Shown: positions 57,475 to 64,000 of the stretch, one piece after another | How the letters are laid out: each line of letters begins with the position of its first letter | Position numbering within the stretch: position 1 is the stretch's first letter | Assembly: GCA_026874595.1 (NCBI GenBank) | Contig: CM049318.1 | Coordinates: 59,122,250 to 59,186,249 of the forward strand | DNA length: 64,000 nt | Direction of reading: 5' to 3' | From: Sipunculus nudus | Taxonomy: Eukaryota; Annelida; Sipuncula; Golfingiida; Sipunculidae | Program-made: the position numbers and the translations under genes | Notes under the pieces: model-generated | Seen by the model: the letters and a program-made list of their open reading frames with translations, nothing else | Told to the model about the DNA's origin: nothing | Database searches by the model: none

Positions 57475-57918
57475 ATAATCTAATCTATATAACTTATTGG
57501 ACCCTGTGGTATTATATATTATAATTATCCTGTGATGACTATGCGTAATCCTGTGTCATTAATTCTTACAAATTTCAAGGTGAAAATAAGCGACAAACCT
57601 GGGTGAGACAGTTATCCCAGGTTTTACAAAAGCTGTAAATGCACTTTCATCCTTAATTTGTATAATTTACATATTCACACACAAACATACACTAACACAA
57701 TATGACTAGCATCAGTTTAAATAAAAGTGAAGGCTTAAAACCTTGTGTTGGTTCAGCTTGTGAACTGTCAATTAAAGTAATACCACCGTCTTACCTCAAA
57801 TCCTGCTGTTAACAAGTGTCACAAATTTTCAAACAAATGTTTATACAATACAAAGTAGAAAAATAACATCTATCTCTTCTTTATGAATGCACATTAAATG
57901 ATACACTGACAAACCAGT

Positions 57919-57925
<7 letters not shown>

Positions 57926-57990
<65 letters not shown>
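57926..57990. repeat. (TA)n microsatellite
   Basis: About 32 TA units. Confidence 0.95.
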
Positions 57991-57996
<6 letters not shown>

Positions 57997-58370
57997 CCAC
58001 ATTTTTAACTGGGAAGTTGAATAAGTAAAGGGTTTAAGCATCTTAAAGCATGTCATTAATTACTGATTAGTTGAGACAGTCTGTGCAGTAATAAAATATG
58101 GTAGCAAATTTGTAGCTCATATATTTTAAGCTATTTATACATAGAATTGTGATTAATGACAATATCTTGATTTCCATGGAGTTATTTTAATTCTTTACCA
58201 CTAAGACCCAGAAGCAGATAAAATGCATCAGAACCATTTACATATAGAAGGGGCCTCTGTACATTGAGGAGGTGGGGGCATTGGGAAATTTACATATGAT
58301 TGACAGGTTATTGTGTAAGGATGTACTTTATAAGACTTAACAATAAAGGAACACAATTTTAAAGCTTAGC

Positions 58371-58435
58371 ACCGACATGGCTCACAGAGTAAGCAGTGAC
58401 CATGGCTGACAGGTCACGGAGTTTAACTCCATTTT
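58371..58435 (+). repeat. tRNA-like SINE fragment
   Basis: A-box-like TGGCTCACAGAGTAAGC (58378-58394) and B-box-like GGAGTTTAACTCC (58418-58430). The layout suits a tRNA-derived SINE head; it is not a functional tRNA. Confidence 0.4.
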
Positions 58436-58908
58436 GTTTTTTACCACTGCAGAAATGATTGATCAGGTGACGTGCCTACAGTAACATAACAACAACATTG
58501 AATTATCGCATGTGGCCAGTATCCCAGTATCCTACTCTGCTATACACTAGTAAAACACTACACAGACAGTATACAAGTATACTTGATATACCTGGGCGTT
58601 CTGCTGCCTTAATAAGTGGCTCCAGGTTGATTTATAAAGTGATATTTATCTACAGAACACTTGGTTGTAATTTGGCTGTTTGCATGTAATTAACTTGCAT
58701 GTGTATGATAATCAGATGAATAACCTGGCAAAAATTAAGGTTGGTAGTCACAGCAATAAAGATGTACCAGGTACTGTCAGCAAGCTAAATATCAAATCTT
58801 TTATCACATAAGTCCTGATAATGTCATGTGACATGGTCATGTGACTTCACATTATAATATCCTATTACTCATAGTCATATGACCTCTAGTGATCATGTGA
58901 CTTCACAC

Positions 58909-58912
<4 letters not shown>

Positions 58913-58957
<45 letters not shown>

Positions 58958-58986
58958 TATATATGTATAGAGAGAGAGAGAGAGAG
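58913..58986. repeat. (TA)n-(TG)n and (GA)n compound microsatellite
   Basis: TA run to 58945, then TGTGTGTG, a short unique piece and an AGAGAG run ending near 58986. Confidence 0.9.
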
Positions 58987-59165
58987 CCACATGGACATGA
59001 CAACCAACCAAGAGCTTTCACAGACATTAATATAATTATAATAACAAGACGGCTAGCTAAGTTTGTCCCAAATGCTTTTACCTTAAATCTGGTCTGGCAA
59101 TTTTTAGCCACAATACAAAATTACATGATGACATATTTTATAAGAATATACAAAGATCATTAAAC

Positions 59166-59555
59166 AAGAAACCCATGGGTCATGAAGCTTAGCCGATGAG
59201 CTGAGCCTATCATCAGCATAAAGCACTTTGAAAATGTAGAGAATACTGTAAGTCAAAGAAACCTAACACTGGCCAGGCTATATGCTTGTTCAGCCAATTC
59301 TTCAAAATGATGGTTAAATATTTTGACTGGGGCATATTATTTATCTTTTATATGTTTGAAAGCAGATTATTTTTAGCAACCTGGAACACTTACACATGTC
59401 TGACTTTCAAAGGTCCTAAAATGGTGTTACTGTTCCATATCTCAAAGAATTTGGGTCACCCTGAATCATTCTAATGGCTACAATTTGTGCTCTGTTATCA
59501 GACGGCTGCTAGACAAAGGACCATCACCATAGCTCAGCTCATGGTGAATAAGCTT
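59166..59555 (+). mobile_element. Short copy of the head/tail interspersed element
   Basis: Head AACAAGAAACCCATGGGTCA near 59164 and tail-like CCATCACCATAGCTCAGCTC near 59520-59545, with GGACAAAGGACCATC before the tail as in other copies. About 390 bp; internal deletion is likely. Confidence 0.5.
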
Positions 59556-62500
59556 AGCATAACATACAGGAAACATTTTTTGGTGTTTAATAGTAAATTC
59601 AGCTTCAAACCTCACAACCAATATTTGGTCAGTTAACAGTCTGTGAATGTCTTGCTTTCTATACTCGGTTCCAAGTCTTGTTACACACAGACCATTTTAC
59701 ATGCAGTTAATATAACTGCCTGACTGGACTATAAAAGGATATTTAAAAGGTTAATTATCAAAGCGTGCTTTAAAGCCTCAGGAATCATTTATAGCTAAGC
59801 TCATTAATAACAATATCTGTAACTCTTCAACCTAATGCTGCATATAAAAAATCTTGCTCATTAGAAGTTGCAGTGCTAACATAATTCTTTATCAGTGCCC
59901 TCTAGAGTTCTTCTTGGAAACTATTGTTTAATATTTGTAATTTCCATTATGCTTATTTCCCCTTGTCATCATTTTTTCAATGATGAACCTCAGATTTTAA
60001 TGATGATGATTCATCTTTATATAGCTAAATATACTGTTATTTATTATTAAAAGTTTTGTCTGCCTGCCCCATAGTGACTTTCTATTGATCTTGAAGGCCT
60101 GAAAATGCAAGTTACAAATTCACTTTTATACATCGAGTAAATGGAATAAAGTATATTTGTATCAAAACACCTCAGAAAGAAAAGCTCATAGAACAGACAG
60201 TGACTGTGGCATAATCTTGGGCAGGAATCCTGCACTGATATCAAGGAGTGCTTCAAGTCGGACGAGATGCAGTCATACCATCACTAAAGGCAAAGTGATG
60301 TGCTGTTAAATGTGGGCTTTGATTCATATAAGATTTAATAACAAACAAACAAGCACAAAATCAAAATACTTCACTTACTACACAAAACAAGTTTCCTAAA
60401 AGTATTAAACAAAACAAATATGAGGTATGGTAGTCTAAGAATACATATAATTGAATGCTAAAGTGTAAATGGAAGAAGACATGCCCAGAATCCACTGGAC
60501 ACAGGGACGCAACAATCGGTGCAGTTATTTCACTGAACTTACTGGGAGTTTACAGAGGCAGCCTAGAACATCCAATTGAGTTCTTCACCTTTGACCTTTG
60601 TCACATGATCAAGAATGACCTTTACCCATGTCAAATTATCGAGAATGACCTTTGCCCTTATGACGACCCACATGCAAGTACAGAATTTGACAATTTGAGA
60701 AGATAATCATGCAAATAGAAGCATTTCGTAAGCCAACTAATTCTTATTCATTTAGTGAGTCTGCATTGCCACGTTTAATTTTCTTCAATATCACCAAAAG
60801 ACAGAACTGATCAACAGATGACTAGAGTGACCATGTGTCTTGCTGACAGCAGTAGATCACATTGATTTACGCAGTAGCTGGAGCTCAGCAGAACAACAGA
60901 GCCTGCCAGCAAAATAACTCACGGTACTGAGGCTTCATGGGACATGGGAGCCTGGTAATATGTATTTTATGACAGCTAACTTAGACAAAAGTTTAAAATG
61001 TGTTTAAAAAGTTTATACTGATCCAGCCAATAACAGCATAACCACATCTATGTCACTTATGTGCACTTATGCATCTTTTAGTAACCTGTGCTTAACTTTA
61101 AGCATTAAGCTTTCAGCACAGTTTATGGCCGTGAAACTGAGTGGGAATCAAACCAGACAGATTGCAATAACCATGTCATGTGACACTGATCATAACTGAA
61201 TAAAAGGAGAATGAACCTGTTCAACTTTAGGCAAAAGTCACAAAATTGGGACTTTTTAACAAATGATGGAACTAGAAAGCCATGATACATTAGAATGTTA
61301 GATACCTACCCCCATTTTGGAGTAATGCACATTTGACTTTAGCGCAGAAACACTGGGATGTAAACACTGATAGGGTGGGATTTCACATTTTACATTTATA
61401 CATGACTGATCAAGATTTATCACTTCACTGTTGTTAAAAAGCAGCAGTTTATAGAGTTGAAAGGCTAAGATGATATAAGATGAGAAGATGTCTGATGTTA
61501 TATGATATGCTCCTGAATGTTAATTATAATAATAATAATATCATATTATATTTTTATGTGTGTGTGCTGTGTGTATGTGTAGCCAACTGGTTATCAGACT
61601 AAACAAGTCTGCATCCATATGGCACTGTCTTAATGAGATGATTGGTTAAAATGATCATGAATAAATTAATGATGATTAGATGGATACATAACAGCATAGA
61701 CTAGTTCTCAATAACAAAACAAAAAATTGGACCCATTCTACTCATAAAAAAATTACACATATAATGCTATCTATAAAAATAGACTGGCAATAAATTAATG
61801 AAAATTAAACAATAAATAAATGCCAGTCTGCTCACAACTAATAGCCTGTAACATATAGACCACATGCTAATATCAGAAACAACAGTTTGTGTGACCTGTA
61901 ATTTTAAACCTACAGCAATATTAAATTTGTTACTGCAACTTTCTGAGCAGCTGACTCAACAAAAATACATTAGGCAGCCAGCATGTATTAACAAGAACCC
62001 TTAACACAGGTCTTTGTTTTCATTTTACAGATTTTATCCTCCAAAAATTCCTCTACCAAAAATAATTTTTCATTTTGATTCTGCAGCACAGTCAATTGTC
62101 ATTCTCATTATATAAAAAAGTTTGAAAATACATGTTTGTCAGTGTCTATCACTGGTTATACAAAAGTTAGATGTTATAATAAAAAGGTTATATTTATTTG
62201 AAAAAAAAAACTGATATTTTGATGGTGAACTCTTCAGAATAGTACATGATTTCAGCTTCCACTTTTTGTATATTTTGATAATTTACTGATTTAACAATTA
62301 ATGTGGTGTTATTACGGCTTGACAAAAAGGAGTGATCAACTATTACTTGTTTCAAATGTATTTTACCAGCCTGAAATAAAAATTGTATAAACTATCTTAA
62401 TTTTTAATGTTTCTTTTTATGAAACAAAAACCTGATTATGTTCATACCAAAAACAGCTTTTCATATGACCCTCTGCAGTAATTTGTAACAGAGTTGAAGC

Positions 62501-63808
62501 CAGGATTGTTGCATCAGCTCTCTGTGCATGTTATTAGAAGGTACACATACATGCATGTCCAAACACTTTTTACTCTGCGGTCTTAAAACATTAGTTCTAT
62601 TAATCCATTACATACAACAACTGCTTGCATGAAGGTGCTTTGCTGTATATAGACTATGGAGCATGATTTTTCAACCACTGGTTTCGACCAATGAGATGGT
62701 GGATTCTTGGGTGTTAGCAAAGTTTGAACACTTAGTATGGCTGCATTAACACCCCACTCCCCATTTGTGTACAGCAAATGCTCCTAATGCAGGCAGTGGG
62801 TGAATGAAATGGAATAGTAATTAATGTAATGAGAGCATTGAGTCAGGTAGTAGCCTGATCATAACGAGTGTAGTTAAAATGTTCCAGCATAACTATTCTG
62901 TATGAGCATTGCTAACATGAATGCCAGTGTTGCTATGGTAAAGACAATTTCTGATGTTATTTTCCAATTAGATAGGCCTTTTTGTCAAGCCCTAATAATT
63001 TCAAACTTTTCAATTTTTAAAGGTTCAAGAAACATTTATACCATACCATGATGGTTAAATTACATACCGTAGATGTTTGATTTGTCACTGTTCAGTGTGT
63101 GCTTAAACATAATAGCAGCAACTGAATACCAAAACATACTGTAAATACTTCATTCTCAAGTCAGAGTTCAAACTTGATTAAGAAAAATCATTTATCCTAT
63201 TATTTGAATCAATAACATGATTTTCTGTGCTTTAAACCAGCTGTAATCAATGTACCAGTCTCAAAGACAACTCAAAATGAGAACAGTACTCATTAAGTGA
63301 GGGCACAGCAGTAAGGTTTTCTGATTCTGTTCCAGCTCAGAAAATTTATATTACAGTAAAAAATATATCAATATAAGATACATAACCAACATACCTGAAG
63401 TTTAGCAAGACAAATTATCAATTTTTATGCTTTGTATCAATCTTTGTAGAATAGTAATGTTTGATTTTTTAATTTATTTTGCACTCTGACACTGACGGGT
63501 AACACCCCCAGTAGGCTGATATTAAGACATATTTTGATGCCAAGTGAAAAAATTTTCAGATATCAGACCCTGGAGGTACACTGAACCTTCGGAACAGACA
63601 AAAGAAACATATTGAGCTTCAAATTCATATATCAGACTTGTCAACATTTCGGCATCCCTGTTTTTGGCCATCTGATATTTACAATGAGAGCCTGTGTTTG
63701 TTTTGAACTTCAAAGAATAAGAAGGTCGCACTGTGGAGTGTTTGACAGCTCAGAAGTGCAGTGATCTTTGGCCTGTAGCGCTGCTGAATTAATTACGAGA
63801 CTCGGATG

Positions 63809-63939
63809 TCAGGGTTGTACTTCTGCTGCCTTTAGCTTCTTAATGGTATTCTTTAATGCCTGCCTTTTGTTACAGAACCACACGCGGATGACTTCCCTGT
63901 CATAATTTAACTTCTCAGCTAGCTCTGTCATCTCAGCAC
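63809..63939 (-). CDS. POU6F: POU class 6 homeobox gene, last coding exon (partial gene)
   Basis: 131 nt on the minus strand: two bases of a split codon, then 42 residues and TGA. Acceptor TTTTATTTTCAG at 63940. It encodes EMTELAEKLNYDREVIRVWF followed by CNKRQALKN, the end of helix 2 and recognition helix 3 of a POU homeodomain. RVWFCN with Cys50 is diagnostic of POU proteins, and LNYDREV plus RQ-LKN is the class 6 version (vertebrate POU6F1/2), unlike classes 2, 3 or 4. The product would be a nuclear DNA-binding transcription factor. The C-terminal tail after the homeodomain is short (about 12 residues). The POU-specific domain and the rest of the homeodomain lie beyond the right edge. Confidence 0.9.
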
Positions 63940-64000
63940 CTGAAAATAAAATGTCAAACACAAATGTTATATGATCTAAATCTTGCCAAGTAATAAAGAG

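Larger units (their letters stand above)
52301..63808. other. Region between C2orf69 and the POU6 exon
   Basis: 11.5 kb with no recognised coding exon on either strand. The part nearest 63809 is presumably POU6 3' UTR, with a minus-strand AATAAA at 63478-63473. Contents otherwise are AT-rich unique DNA, simple repeats, a 19-base G run (56143-56161), a GATC foldback, a tRNA-like fragment and an interspersed-element pair near 59166-59555. Confidence 0.55.

Noticed and set aside
60455-60706. 83-codon plus-strand frame
   Set aside because: No family match, no splice partners; it includes GACCTTTG repeat phrases.

Overview
This window is nuclear DNA from an animal with intron-rich genes, probably a mollusc (possibly a bivalve). 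That call rests on gene structure (small phase-matched exons in long AT-rich introns), metazoan-specific genes, and a very high density of interspersed repeats, (TA)n tracts and short inverted-repeat elements. There are no operons and no bacterial or phage content. The species call is inference; the gene calls below are read directly from the sequence.

Four genes are supported. (1) MMADHC (cobalamin trafficking protein CblD), minus strand, complete in 7 coding exons from 23780 down to 978, 296 aa. (2) A classical short-chain dehydrogenase/reductase, plus strand, complete in 9 coding exons from 30572 to 42517, 266 aa. (3) A C2orf69 orthologue, plus strand, 2 coding exons 49735-49956 and 51614-52300, 302 aa. 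(4) The last coding exon of a POU class 6 homeobox gene, minus strand, 63939-63809, with the rest of the gene beyond the right edge. MMADHC and the SDR are head to head across about 4-7 kb that holds a candidate 5' non-coding exon and CpG-richer, CRE/E-box-bearing DNA. The genes do not form one pathway; MMADHC and C2orf69 are both mitochondria-linked in vertebrates.

Layout: 1-977 AT-rich DNA after MMADHC; 978-23780 MMADHC, whose introns hold most of the repeats (a donor-bearing 95-bp array, a hammerhead ribozyme hairpin, a 36-bp minisatellite, a 279-bp satellite bounded by an inverted repeat, and several MITEs); 23.8-30.5 kb promoter/intergenic DNA; 30.6-42.5 kb SDR; 42.5-49.7 kb intergenic DNA rich in (TA)n; 49.7-52.3 kb C2orf69; 52.3-63.8 kb apparently gene-free DNA; then the POU6 exon.

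The most notable signals are: an apparently intact type I hammerhead self-cleaving ribozyme at about 7896-7952, facing an inverted copy that lost stem II by an 8-nt deletion; tandem arrays that amplify an exon end together with its 5' splice site in two unrelated genes (MMADHC exon 4, four copies; C2orf69 exon 1, nineteen copies); and a separate array that multiplies the 3' splice site of that same C2orf69 intron. One decoy donor would add exactly 16 in-frame residues to C2orf69.
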